Of a stretch of 64,000 nucleotides of DNA, positions 55,084-63,060 are shown piece by piece. Within the stretch, counting starts at the first letter, position 1. Each line of letters opens with the position of its first letter. Origin of the DNA: Bog-756 sp963713625 (GTDB lineage Bacteria > Actinomycetota > Acidimicrobiia > Acidimicrobiales > RAAP-2); assembly GCA_963713625.1 (NCBI GenBank), contig CAVQMN010000002.1:1-64000 (forward strand). Reading direction: 5' to 3'. Under the pieces are notes generated by a model. The model saw nothing but the letters and a program-made list of their open reading frames with translations. It ran no database searches and was not told the DNA's origin. The position numbers were made by a program, and so were the translations under genes.

Positions 55084-55427
55084 ATCTCCCAGATCGGCCT
55101 CACCTCTACGGAGCCGTCGATGGCACCCGGAATCTTCGCGGCCACGGCAATGGCTTCGTCCAGATCCTTGCAGTCCACGATGAAGTAGCCGGCCAGCTGT
55201 TCCTTCGTCTCGGCAAATGGGCCGTCGGTCGTCAGGATCTCTCCGTTGCGGACCCGCACGGTGGTGGCGTCGGTCGAAAACTGCAGCCGCTCTCCGCCCT
55301 GCAGGACGCCTCGGGCGCCCATCTCCGCGGCGAATTCGGCGTAATCGGCCGACACGGCCTCGCCCGCTTCCCGGTGCGACCCGGCGGCCTGGCTCTCGTC
55401 CTGGGCAATCAGCAGTAGGTATCGCAT
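55080..55427 (-). CDS. YCII/DGPF-domain protein, ECF42 partner
   Basis: 115 aa. MRYLLLIAQDESQAAG... with ILTTDGPFAETKEQLAGYFIVDCKDLDEA, the DGPF core. ATG 55427 has AGGAGGACGT immediately upstream. Its stop overlaps the sigma-factor GTG. DGPF proteins are regulatory partners or targets of ECF42 sigma factors; the mechanism is not known. Divergent from the MFS gene over 250 bp. Confidence 0.92.
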   Translation of the reverse strand: MRYLLLIAQDESQAAGSHREAGEAVSADYAEFAAEMGARGVLQGGERLQFSTDATTVRVRNGEILTTDGPFAETKEQLAGYFIVDCKDLDEAIAVAAKIPGAIDGSVEVRPIWEM

Positions 55428-55651
55428 ACGTCCTCCTGGTTCGTTGGTGTTGGAAGAACGACGAAGGGAACTCGGGAATTCGACAGGTCGATCCGATATT
55501 TGTGGAAGCCGGAGGTGCCGCGGGGGACGAGATCTGGACGAGCTGGCCGGCTCCGCGTTGATCTCGGGAATATACCCGCAGGTCAAGGCATCTTTCACCC
55601 ACAGCGCGGCGGCCGGATGCCATCGGGGTTTCCACTCCGCCTCTTGTGAAA

Positions 55652-55679
55652 GCATAATAATTATGCAATAGTAACTATT
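55652..55679. promoter_or_regulatory. two abutting palindromes directly before the MFS start codon
   Basis: GCATAATAATTATGC (55652-55666) and AATAGTAACTATT (55667-55679) are each perfect inverted repeats around one base. The second ends one base before the ATG at 55680, so no room remains for a ribosome binding site. The MarR protein encoded downstream is the likely binder and the message may be leaderless. Confidence 0.7.
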
Positions 55680-57155
55680 ATGACGGTACTGGAAACGGGC
55701 GCCGAGCCCGTCCGGAGTGACGGACTGAGCCGTCATCGACGGATCGGCATCCTGCTGATCTGTTCGATGAGCCTGCTCATCGTGGGCCTCGACGTGACCA
55801 TCGTCAACGTCGCCCTGCCCTCGATCGGCCGCGATTTCCATGCACCGCTGTCTGGTCTGCAGTGGACGGTGGATGCCTACACCCTGGTGCTGGCCAGCCT
55901 GCTCATGCTCTCGGGCTCGACCGCTGACCGCTTCGGGCGCCGCCGCACCTTCGTCATCGGGCTGGTTACCTTCGCCGCGGGCTCGCTCCTGTGCAGTCTG
56001 GCTCCCAACCTGCCCACCCTGATCGTCTTCCGCATGGTCCAGGCCGTGGGCGGATCGATGCTCAATCCGGTGGCGATGTCGATCATCACCAATACCTTCA
56101 CCATTCCCCGCGAGCGGGCCCAGGCCATCGGGGTCTGGGCTGCGGTGGTGGGGGTGTCAATGGCCCTGGGTCCGGTGGTGGGTGGGCTGCTGGTCACCTC
56201 GGTCGGTTGGCGGTCGATCTTCTGGATCAACATCCCCGTCGGGCTGGTGGCCGTGGTCCTGGCCCTGCGCTACATCCCCGAATCCAAAGCACCGGTAGCC
56301 AGAAAGGTGGACGTCCCGGGACAGATATTCGTGATCACCCTCTTGTCCTCGCTCACCTACGGGATCATCGAAGCCCCCGACCGGGGCTGGTCCTCACCTG
56401 CCATTCTCGGGGCCTTCGCCGTGGCCGCGGTGTCGCTGGTTGCGCTCGTGATCCGCGAGCACCGAGCTCGGGAGCCGCTCATCGACCTGCGTTTCTTCCG
56501 GTCCATCCCCTTCTCCTCGGCCACCGTCATCGCCGTCGCCGCCTTCGCCGCCCTCGGAGGGTTCCTCTTCCTCAACACCTTGTACCTCCAGGACGTGCGC
56601 GGACTCTCAGCGCTCCAGGCCGGAATCGATACGCTGCCCATGGCGGCGATGACCATGCTCCTTCCGCCCTTGTCGGGCCGAATCGTTGGCAGACGAGGCG
56701 CGAGAATTCCACTGGTCATCGCCGGGACCGCGCTGGGCGCGGCCTGTCTCATGCTGGTGGGCCTGAACGCCACGACGCCGTTCACATGGCTGTTCACCTC
56801 GTACGTGATCTTCGGCATCGGCTTCGGGTTCGTGAACGCGCCGATCACCAATGCCGCGGTATCAGGCATGCCCAGGGCCCAGGCCGGCGTGGCTGCGGCC
56901 ATTGCCTCCACATCCCGACAGATCGGCCAGACCCTTGGCGTCGCGGTGGTGGGCGCACTGGTCTCCTCCGCCCTGCAGAAGGGCGGGCGACTCGACTTCG
57001 CCGTGGCCAGTCGGGCCGGCTGGTGGGTCCTGGCCGGGTGCGGCGCCGTCGTCCTGGTCCTCGGCCTCATCGCCACAACCTCGTGGGCCCGAGAAACCGC
57101 CCGGCGCACAGCCGAGTCCATCAACCCCGAGTTCCTCGAAGGGCATACAGGATGA
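55680..57155 (+). CDS. MFS drug:H+ antiporter-like transporter (DHA2, 14-TM)
   Basis: 491 aa with about 14 TM helices. Motif D1 LDVTIVNVALPSIGRDF and motif A-like DRFGRRRTFVIG are present. AVVGVSMALGPVVGGLLVTSVGWRSIFWINIPVG is the antiporter motif C region, followed by the EmrB/QacA-type second half. Exports drugs or other organic compounds. Overlaps the MarR gene (ATGA) and is likely repressed by it. Substrate unknown. Confidence 0.9.
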   Translation: MTVLETGAEPVRSDGLSRHRRIGILLICSMSLLIVGLDVTIVNVALPSIGRDFHAPLSGLQWTVDAYTLVLASLLMLSGSTADRFGRRRTFVIGLVTFAAGSLLCSLAPNLPTLIVFRMVQAVGGSMLNPVAMSIITNTFTIPRERAQAIGVWAAVVGVSMALGPVVGGLLVTSVGWRSIFWINIPVGLVAVVLALRYIPESKAPVARKVDVPGQIFVITLLSSLTYGIIEAPDRGWSSPAILGAFAVAAVSLVALVIREHRAREPLIDLRFFRSIPFSSATVIAVAAFAALGGFLFLNTLYLQDVRGLSALQAGIDTLPMAAMTMLLPPLSGRIVGRRGARIPLVIAGTALGAACLMLVGLNATTPFTWLFTSYVIFGIGFGFVNAPITNAAVSGMPRAQAGVAAAIASTSRQIGQTLGVAVVGALVSSALQKGGRLDFAVASRAGWWVLAGCGAVVLVLGLIATTSWARETARRTAESINPEFLEGHTG

Positions 57156-57634
57156 CCGCGGCAAACCCCAAGGACAATGCGGCGCGCCAGGCCTGGCAGG
57201 CCATGGCCGATCTGGTCTTGGACAACGACCGCCGACGAGAGGTCAGTGAACAGGTCGGCCTGAGCTTCGGCAAGACCAGGGCCTTACGGCGGATCGCCGT
57301 TCGACCTATGACCATGGGCGAGCTGGCCGCGCTCCTCGGCGTCGACCCCCCCAACCTGACCATGGTGGTCGATGACCTCGAGGGCGCCGGTCTGGTCGAA
57401 CGTCGGGCCCACCCCACCGATCGGCGGGCCAAGCTCGTGGTAGCCACGGAGAGCGGTATGACGCTGGCCCGACGGGCCCAGCACATTCTCGAACGTCCGC
57501 CGGACGGGCTGTCCGGCTTGTCGGCCGAGGACCTCGAGACCCTGGGACGCATCCTGTCCCGGGTCAGGCGGGACAGCGATCCCGATACCACTGATCGGGC
57601 ACCGATCGCCGAACCGGGCGACGGCGCCGGGTAG
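57152..57634 (+). CDS. MarR-family transcriptional regulator
   Basis: 160 aa. Winged HTH: MTMGELAALLGVDPPNLTMVVDDLEGAGLVERRAHPTDRRAKLVVAT, the typical MarR recognition helix and wing. The N-terminus QAMADLVLDNDRRREVSEQVGLSFGKTRALRR and the C-terminal helix LSAEDLETLGRILSRVRR form the dimer interface. Translation is coupled to the exporter gene. It probably senses a substrate of that pump and binds the palindromes at 55652-55679. Confidence 0.9.
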   Translation: MTAANPKDNAARQAWQAMADLVLDNDRRREVSEQVGLSFGKTRALRRIAVRPMTMGELAALLGVDPPNLTMVVDDLEGAGLVERRAHPTDRRAKLVVATESGMTLARRAQHILERPPDGLSGLSAEDLETLGRILSRVRRDSDPDTTDRAPIAEPGDGAG

Positions 57635-57848
57635 GGGGCAGGAGATCCACCGACTGGGCACTCCGGTCTGACCGGCAAGCGGCCGTGTCGCCCTGGCCGG
57701 ATACGACCGGTGGTGCCGGTCTTCAGCGAGACGGTCGGCCGCGACGGCGCCAGCGCCTGGGCGGAGCCTGCCCGTCCGGATCGAATCCTTGCCGCTCTTC
57801 GGGGAGAGGCGTAAACCGATCCGGTGAGGGAGGCCGGCGTCGCCGATG

Positions 57849-58505
57849 TCAGTTGCCTTGGTCTTCGAGCACCCGCTCGGTCGACACCACGTCGTCAGGA
57901 TGTGGCGGTGCCACCCGGGTTCCGGTGTGCAGGAGGTAGCCGCTCCCGATGACCAGAAGGAGCGCAATCCCGAGACGGTCGTCCACCAGGGCCAGACCGG
58001 TCGCCGCCAGATACAGGACCGGCGTGAAGTAGTACCGACGGGTCATCCGCTTCAACTCGTCGGCTCCCACCCACGACTGGATCAAGGCGGGTCGGGAGAT
58101 CGAGTGCCAGAGAACGGCCAGCATCAGTGTGGCCGCGGCCAGACTCAGGCCGTAGAAGGCGACGGCGAGTTCCTTCTGGGAGTCCGAGCCCTGGCTGATG
58201 TAGAGAGCGAGGACCTGGGTGGGGAACGGGATGAAGACGACCAGGCTCAGAAGCGCGAGGTTCACAACCATGGCCCGGTGGTCGATGGCCCGGACCAGTC
58301 GGAAGATTGTGTGATGGCTGACCCAGATCATCCCGATGACCGTGAAGCTGATCACGTATCCCAGATAGTGGGGCCACTCGTTGAACCACAGATCATGGCT
58401 GAGGGTGTGGATTCTGGTTGACGGCAGGCGCACGTCGAAGATCAGGAGTGTCATGGCCACCGCGAAGGTGCTGTCACTGAGCGCCTCGGTACGTCGAGGA
58501 TTCAC
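57849..58505 (-). CDS. TMEM175 (DUF1211) family potassium channel-like protein
   Basis: 218 aa, about six TM helices. The N-terminal signature MNPRRTEALSDSTFAVAMTLLIFDVRLP is the family pore motif region (R-x-E-A-[FL]-S-D). HDLWFNEWPHYLGYVISFTVIGMIWVSHH is the next pair. These bacterial proteins form selective potassium channels. Stand-alone gene. Annotation is by motif only. Confidence 0.85.
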   Translation of the reverse strand: MNPRRTEALSDSTFAVAMTLLIFDVRLPSTRIHTLSHDLWFNEWPHYLGYVISFTVIGMIWVSHHTIFRLVRAIDHRAMVVNLALLSLVVFIPFPTQVLALYISQGSDSQKELAVAFYGLSLAAATLMLAVLWHSISRPALIQSWVGADELKRMTRRYYFTPVLYLAATGLALVDDRLGIALLLVIGSGYLLHTGTRVAPPHPDDVVSTERVLEDQGN

Positions 58506-58618
58506 AGAGAAGGACTATGACACACAAAGCGATTGCTCCCGTGTCTTACGCAGGCCATCGACCAGGAGTGACCTCCGTGCCCCGAGGGTGATCTCGGTAC
58601 TCGGGAGCGGCCCGAGCC

Positions 58619-59428
58619 CTATGCGCTTCTGGCCCCCGGTCCGGCTTGGGCAAAACTGAGGACGCTCACGGCAGATTCCCCCTCATAGGGCGGCCACATC
58701 GCCCACGTCGTTCCCGAACGTTCCAGCCCATCGAGGTCGGTCTCCGGATAACAGAGCATGGCCACGTCGAACCCGCTCAACGAGCCCCGTTCCTCGATGA
58801 CCACCTCCAACATCTCGACCAGCTGATCCGAAGCGGTATTGACCGGGAAGAGACCGTCCAACTTCGCCGCCCGACGAAGCGGCTTCGAATTGCCTGGACC
58901 CCTGGCCGCCCCCCAGATCGGTATGCGGGGTCGTTGGACGGGCCGGGGGAGGAACCGAACGCCATCGGCGGTGAAATGCCGACCGCGGTGGTTGACCTCT
59001 GCTCCCGACCACAGGGCCACCAGGAGTTCGAGCGCTTCGTCGAGCCTCTCGGCCTGCACGGCCTCCACTGCGCATTCGCCGAAGCGTTCGAGCTCTCCAC
59101 CGGTGTCGACACCGAGGCCAACCCCGAGTGTCAGTCGCCCGTCGGACAGTCGATCGAGGGTTACCGCTTCGCGAGCGACCTTCTGAGGCCGACGGCGGGA
59201 CAGGGGGGTGACGGTGGGCCCCAGTCGCAGACGCTGAGTGGCCGTGGCGATGGCGGAGAGGGTGACCCACGTGTCGGCAATGTCGATCCCGTCGTGGGCC
59301 GGTCGCCACATGTGGTCCCAGAGGAAAATTCCATCCCAGCCTGCTTCCTCGGCAGCCACCGCCAGGTCCACCACGACCCGCGGGTCGGCGAGCTCTCCGA
59401 ACGGCGGCAGGTAGAGGGCGTGACGCAT
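58619..59428 (-). CDS. LLM-class (F420-type) flavin-dependent oxidoreductase
   Basis: 269 aa. LYLPPFGELADPRVVVDLAVAAEEAGWDGIFLWDHM is the N-terminal TIM strand-helix, then DTWVTLSAIATATQRLRLGPTVTPL and VTLDRLSDGRLTLGVGLG, hallmark of luciferase-like F420 oxidoreductases. RPRIPIWGAARG and a C-terminal region with the usual insertion follow. A similar LLM gene neighbours the ltp genes of mycobacteria. Cofactor F420 is inferred from family. Confidence 0.88.
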   Translation of the reverse strand: MRHALYLPPFGELADPRVVVDLAVAAEEAGWDGIFLWDHMWRPAHDGIDIADTWVTLSAIATATQRLRLGPTVTPLSRRRPQKVAREAVTLDRLSDGRLTLGVGLGVDTGGELERFGECAVEAVQAERLDEALELLVALWSGAEVNHRGRHFTADGVRFLPRPVQRPRIPIWGAARGPGNSKPLRRAAKLDGLFPVNTASDQLVEMLEVVIEERGSLSGFDVAMLCYPETDLDGLERSGTTWAMWPPYEGESAVSVLSFAQAGPGARSA

Positions 59429-59468
59429 GGTGCACAGACTAGAGAGTCGAGCTCCGGGTCCGCGGGCC

Positions 59469-59524
59469 CGGTCCGATGAATCGGTCCGCCCCTACCCGGT
59501 CCGATGAATCGGTCCGCCCCTACC
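59469..59524 (+). repeat. two tandem 28-bp repeats with internal palindrome
   Basis: CGGTCCGATGAATCGGTCCG is followed by CCCCTACC, twice: 59469-59496 and 59497-59524. Each unit contains the palindrome CCGATGAATCGG. It lies between the stop of panB and the start of the LLM gene and overlaps the last panB codons. A tandem operator for the LLM gene is possible. Confidence 0.7.
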
Positions 59525-60323
59525 CGATAGCCCAATCATAGGAGTGCTCGTGATCCGGGTACGCACCGGTGGCCACCTCTGCGGCGAAGGTCGTGGCCGC
59601 TCGCGCCACCTGTCCCCGAAGGTCGGCATAGCGCTTGGCAAACCTCGGACTGGGACCGGCACTCAATCCCAACATCTCGGTGCTGACAAGCACCTGTCCG
59701 TCGCAGTGGGGTCCGGCACCGATACCGATGGTCGGAATGGTCAGCGCCTCGGTGACCTGTCTGGCCGCCTCGGTCGGGACGGCCTCGAGCACGAGGGAAC
59801 AGACGCCGGCGTCTTCCAAACGCCGCGCATCGCTGAGCAGGCGGGCAACACCGGCTTCCGATCGGGCCTGGACTTTATTGCCACCCAGGGCGTGAAGGGA
59901 TTGAGGGGTCAATCCGAGGTGGCCCATGACGGCAATGCCCTTGGCCGTCAGTGCTTCGACGAGCCCGAACTCGGGGCCTTCCAGCTTCACGACGGCCACA
60001 CCGCCCTCCTTCACCAGGCGGATGGCGCTTTCGACCCCTTGGCCGACCGACACCTCGTACGAGCCGAAAGGCAGGTCACCCACGACCAAACCTCGGCGAA
60101 CTCCCCGCGATACCGCCCGGGCGTGATGGACCATGGCGTCCATGGTCACCGGAATGGTCGTCTCGTAGCCGAGGACGAAAATTCCAAGTGTGTCACCGAC
60201 GAAGATGAGCGGAATGCCCACCTCGTCGAAGATCTGGGCACACTGGTAGTCGTAACAAGTGAGCATGACGAAGCGTTGACCCTCGTCCTTGAAGCGACGC
60301 AGGTCGAGAACTGTGGTGGGCAT
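59520..60323 (-). CDS. panB: 3-methyl-2-oxobutanoate hydroxymethyltransferase
   Basis: 267 aa, the usual length. MPTTVLDLRRFKDEGQRFVMLTCYDYQCAQIFDEVGIPLIFVGDTLG has the active-site strand. PVTMDAMVHHARAVSRGVRRGLVVGDLPFGSYEVS and VVKLEGPE follow, then VLEAVPTEAARQVTEALTIPTIGIGAGPHCDGQVLVSTEMLGL (metal and substrate site). First step of pantothenate synthesis. ATG 60323 with AAGGAGACGACC upstream. No panC or panD is in the window. Confidence 0.96.
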   Translation of the reverse strand: MPTTVLDLRRFKDEGQRFVMLTCYDYQCAQIFDEVGIPLIFVGDTLGIFVLGYETTIPVTMDAMVHHARAVSRGVRRGLVVGDLPFGSYEVSVGQGVESAIRLVKEGGVAVVKLEGPEFGLVEALTAKGIAVMGHLGLTPQSLHALGGNKVQARSEAGVARLLSDARRLEDAGVCSLVLEAVPTEAARQVTEALTIPTIGIGAGPHCDGQVLVSTEMLGLSAGPSPRFAKRYADLRGQVARAATTFAAEVATGAYPDHEHSYDWAIG

Positions 60324-60418
60324 GGTCGTCTCCTTGTGTGGTCCCGGGGCTCCTGCCTCCAGGCCGGTGCTACGCAAACGAAATTAGTCGGCCGCCGGTT
60401 GTCGTGCCGGCCTGCCGG

Positions 60419-60883
60419 TCACCCGTTCCAGACGCCGCAGTCACGCAGTAGGGCGCGGGTCAAGGTACTCATCCCGGTTCGAGGCAGGCGATCCGGTTCC
60501 CACCATTCGACCCCTGATGTCTCATCCCCGTCAGGTCTCGGCGTGCCACCTGTCACCTGTGCATCGAATACGGTCACGACATATGCGGCTCGGTCTCCGT
60601 TGGCATAGGTGACCCGGTACTCAGGACCACCCAGGACAGCCAGTATCGAACCCAGGCGGAGGATTACACCGGCCTCCTCCTCCGCCTCGCGAACTGCCGC
60701 CTCGGCCGGAGACTCGTCCGGTTCGACCGCTCCACCGATGGTGGCCCACTGCCCAGTCTCAATGAGGCGAACGAGAAGGAGCCGGCCGAGGTGATCCCTG
60801 GGAAGGACGGCCGCCGAGGGCAGAACAAGAAGTTCGTTCCCCACGAGATGGCGGAGCCGACGGATATGAGGGGAGATCGCCAT
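60419..60883 (-). CDS. Nudix hydrolase
   Basis: 154 aa. VGNELLVLPSAAVLPRDHLGRLLLVRLIETGQWATIGGAVEPDESPAEAAVREAEEEAGV contains the Nudix box GGAVEPDESPAEAAVREAEEEAG with R-E-x-E-E. The remaining strands end in SGVEWWEPDRLPRTG, which suits ADP-ribose or nucleotide sugar hydrolases. Separate from the Nudix gene at 40041. Substrate unknown. Confidence 0.9.
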   Translation of the reverse strand: MAISPHIRRLRHLVGNELLVLPSAAVLPRDHLGRLLLVRLIETGQWATIGGAVEPDESPAEAAVREAEEEAGVILRLGSILAVLGGPEYRVTYANGDRAAYVVTVFDAQVTGGTPRPDGDETSGVEWWEPDRLPRTGMSTLTRALLRDCGVWNG

Positions 60884-61027
60884 CGGTCCACGATATCCGT
60901 GGCGACGGCGGCGCCCGCAGGCCTCCGGCCGGGCCGGCAGGCGGTGGCTTCGGGTACACCATTCGATCCCCGCGCTATCGTGCTCTCGTTCTGCACGATC
61001 CGCCTATGAGGACCAAGGGGCCGAGCG

Positions 61028-62014
61028 ATGACCCGCTTCGTCGAGAGCACGATCACATTCCCCTACAAGAGGTCACTGGGGCCGGTGATCGGCACCTTCA
61101 TGACCGCACTCACCGAAAAGCGGATCCTCGGGATCCGCTGCCACGACTCCGTGCTCGTGCCCCCCATGGAGTGGGACCCGGCCACCGGTGCGGAACTGCC
61201 CCACGAATTCGTAGAGGTGGGGCCGGCCGGTACGGTCGAGACGTGGACCTGGGTGGCTTCGCCTTCAGAGCAACATCCGCTCAGCCATCCGTTCGCGTTC
61301 GCATTCATCCGGCTCGACGGGGCCACCACACCCCTGTTGCACGCGGTCGACGCCGGTACGGCTGACACCATGACCGAAGGGATGCGGGTGGCTCCCCGGT
61401 GGCGGGGAGCGCGCGAGGGTCGCATCGACGACATCATCTGCTTCGAACCCGGCGAGGTGCCCGGCACCGAAGGCGAGGACACAGGTGCAGCGGCCGAACC
61501 GGTGACCCGCATGGACTACCTGGCCTCGATCACCTACCGGAATCCGGTCCCCGAGGCCGCCGACCGGGCCACCGAAGCGTCCCGTCACCATCGGCTGCTC
61601 GGCTTGGCCTGTCCCACCTGCGGGCGGGTCTATGCGGGTGGACGCGGCTACTGCCCCATCGACGCCCTTGAGCTCGGACCGGAGTGCGAGGTCGATCTGC
61701 CCCACAAGGGAACGATCACCAACTTTGCCATCGTCACTCCCGTCCAGTATCCGGGCCAAACCGAGACGGAGCCGTTCGTCAGGGCGTTCATCCTGCTCGA
61801 CGACACCGACGTCATCATTCCCTACTCGCCGGTGATCGAACTCCCCGCCGATCAGGTGCACGTCGGTCAGCGGGTCGATGCCGTCTGGGCTTCGCCCGCC
61901 GAGGAAATCGATGAGGGTGGCGGCATGGGTGGGAACTTCGGTTCGCTCCTCGGCTGGATTCCCAACGGTGAGCCGGAACTCGACGATCCCGACCTCGTGA
62001 ACCGGATCTTCTGA
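61028..62014 (+). CDS. two-domain DUF35/OB-fold zinc-ribbon protein, Rv3521-like
   Basis: 328 aa. It looks like a duplicated DUF35 unit: a degenerate zinc ribbon and OB-fold at about 25-125 (KRILGIRCHDSVLVPP), then the intact ribbon LACPTCGRVYAGGRGYCPID near 195 and a second OB-fold to about 290. DUF35 proteins bind thiolase-like partners in acyl-CoA and steroid catabolism. Its stop overlaps the next start by one base (TGATG). Size and neighbours match mycobacterial Rv3521, part of the cholesterol regulon. Confidence 0.88.
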   Translation: MTRFVESTITFPYKRSLGPVIGTFMTALTEKRILGIRCHDSVLVPPMEWDPATGAELPHEFVEVGPAGTVETWTWVASPSEQHPLSHPFAFAFIRLDGATTPLLHAVDAGTADTMTEGMRVAPRWRGAREGRIDDIICFEPGEVPGTEGEDTGAAAEPVTRMDYLASITYRNPVPEAADRATEASRHHRLLGLACPTCGRVYAGGRGYCPIDALELGPECEVDLPHKGTITNFAIVTPVQYPGQTETEPFVRAFILLDDTDVIIPYSPVIELPADQVHVGQRVDAVWASPAEEIDEGGGMGGNFGSLLGWIPNGEPELDDPDLVNRIF

Positions 62015-63060
62015 TGGGCCCACCTCCCGTGGACACCCACGACGACAACGCCATCGCGGTCATCGGTTGGGCCCAGACGGCGATGCTCCGCCACACGGAC
62101 AAATCCGAGACCCAGCTGTTGATCGAGGCTATTTCTGGAGCCCTGTCACCGCTCGGCCTCACCCGGGCCGATGTCGATTTCACGTGCCTGGGCAGCTGCG
62201 ACTACATCACCGGCCAGGCGTTCTCGTTCGTGTCGAATCTCGACGCCATCGGCGCGTGGCCGCCCAAACGGGATTCACACGTCGAGATGGACGGTGCCTG
62301 GGCCCTCTATGAGGCGTGGCTCCGACTCCAAGAGGGCGACATCGAGATCGCCGTGGTCACCGGCTCGGGCCGGTCCTCGACCGGTGATCCCGCATTGATC
62401 TATCCGATGGAGATGGACCCGTACGTTCTGGCTCCCCTCGGCGTGGATCCTCTGACCTTCGCCGCTCTGCAGGCCCGAGCCGTCATCGCCTCCGGCATCG
62501 CCGACGAGCGCTCGATGGCCGAGGTCGCCGTACGATCACGGGGCAAAGGCGATGTCGACACGCTTCTCTCCGAGGATTTCGTGCGGGAGCCACTCCGCCG
62601 CCATGACGTGCCCCCGATCACCGACGGTGCCGCGGCAATGGTCCTGGCCACCGGCCGGCGGGCTCGTCAACTGGTCGAGCGCCCTGCCTACATTGCCGGA
62701 TTCGACCACCGCACCGAATGCCACAATCCTTCGTTCCGGGCCCTGGACGATTCTCCTTCCACCCGCATCGCCGCGGCGGCCGCCGGTCTCGGCGACGCCC
62801 CGATCGAGGTGGCTGAGCTCCAGGCCGCATTCACCCACGAGGAGCTGCTGTTGCGCAACGTTCTCGAGTTGGGGGATGACGTGACGGTGAACGCCTCCGG
62901 CGGGGCCCTCCGCTCGAACCCGATCATGGCCACCGGCCTGTGCCGGGTGGGCTACGCCGCCGACCACATCTTCGGCGGCGGTCGGCGGGCCTTGGGCCAC
63001 GCCACCTCCGGGCCGTGCCTGCAACAGAATCTCGTGTGCATCCTGGAGGGGCGATCATGA
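62014..63060 (+). CDS. thiolase-like lipid-transfer protein (Ltp4-like)
   Basis: 348 aa. IAVIGWAQTAMLRHTDKSETQLLIEAIS is the thiolase N-terminus. EMDGAWALYEAWLRLQEGD occupies the position of the usual Cys nucleophile and has none. NASGGALRSNPIMATGLCR and GHATSGPCLQQNLVCIL are conserved C-terminal loops. Ltp-type proteins often lack the catalytic Cys and act as aldolases. Length and order match Rv3522 (ltp4). Overlaps the next gene by four bases. Confidence 0.88.
   Translation: MGPPPVDTHDDNAIAVIGWAQTAMLRHTDKSETQLLIEAISGALSPLGLTRADVDFTCLGSCDYITGQAFSFVSNLDAIGAWPPKRDSHVEMDGAWALYEAWLRLQEGDIEIAVVTGSGRSSTGDPALIYPMEMDPYVLAPLGVDPLTFAALQARAVIASGIADERSMAEVAVRSRGKGDVDTLLSEDFVREPLRRHDVPPITDGAAAMVLATGRRARQLVERPAYIAGFDHRTECHNPSFRALDDSPSTRIAAAAAGLGDAPIEVAELQAAFTHEELLLRNVLELGDDVTVNASGGALRSNPIMATGLCRVGYAADHIFGGGRRALGHATSGPCLQQNLVCILEGRS

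Noticed and set aside
53797..55668. 623-aa version of the ECF42 sigma factor
   Set aside because: The N-terminal 195 residues are the out-of-frame shadow of the YCII gene. GTG at 55083 with a GTGA overlap is the natural start.
55080..55841. 253-aa version of the YCII protein
   Set aside because: ATG 55427 has AGGAGG directly upstream and the usual family N-terminus; the extension runs into the MFS promoter and gene.
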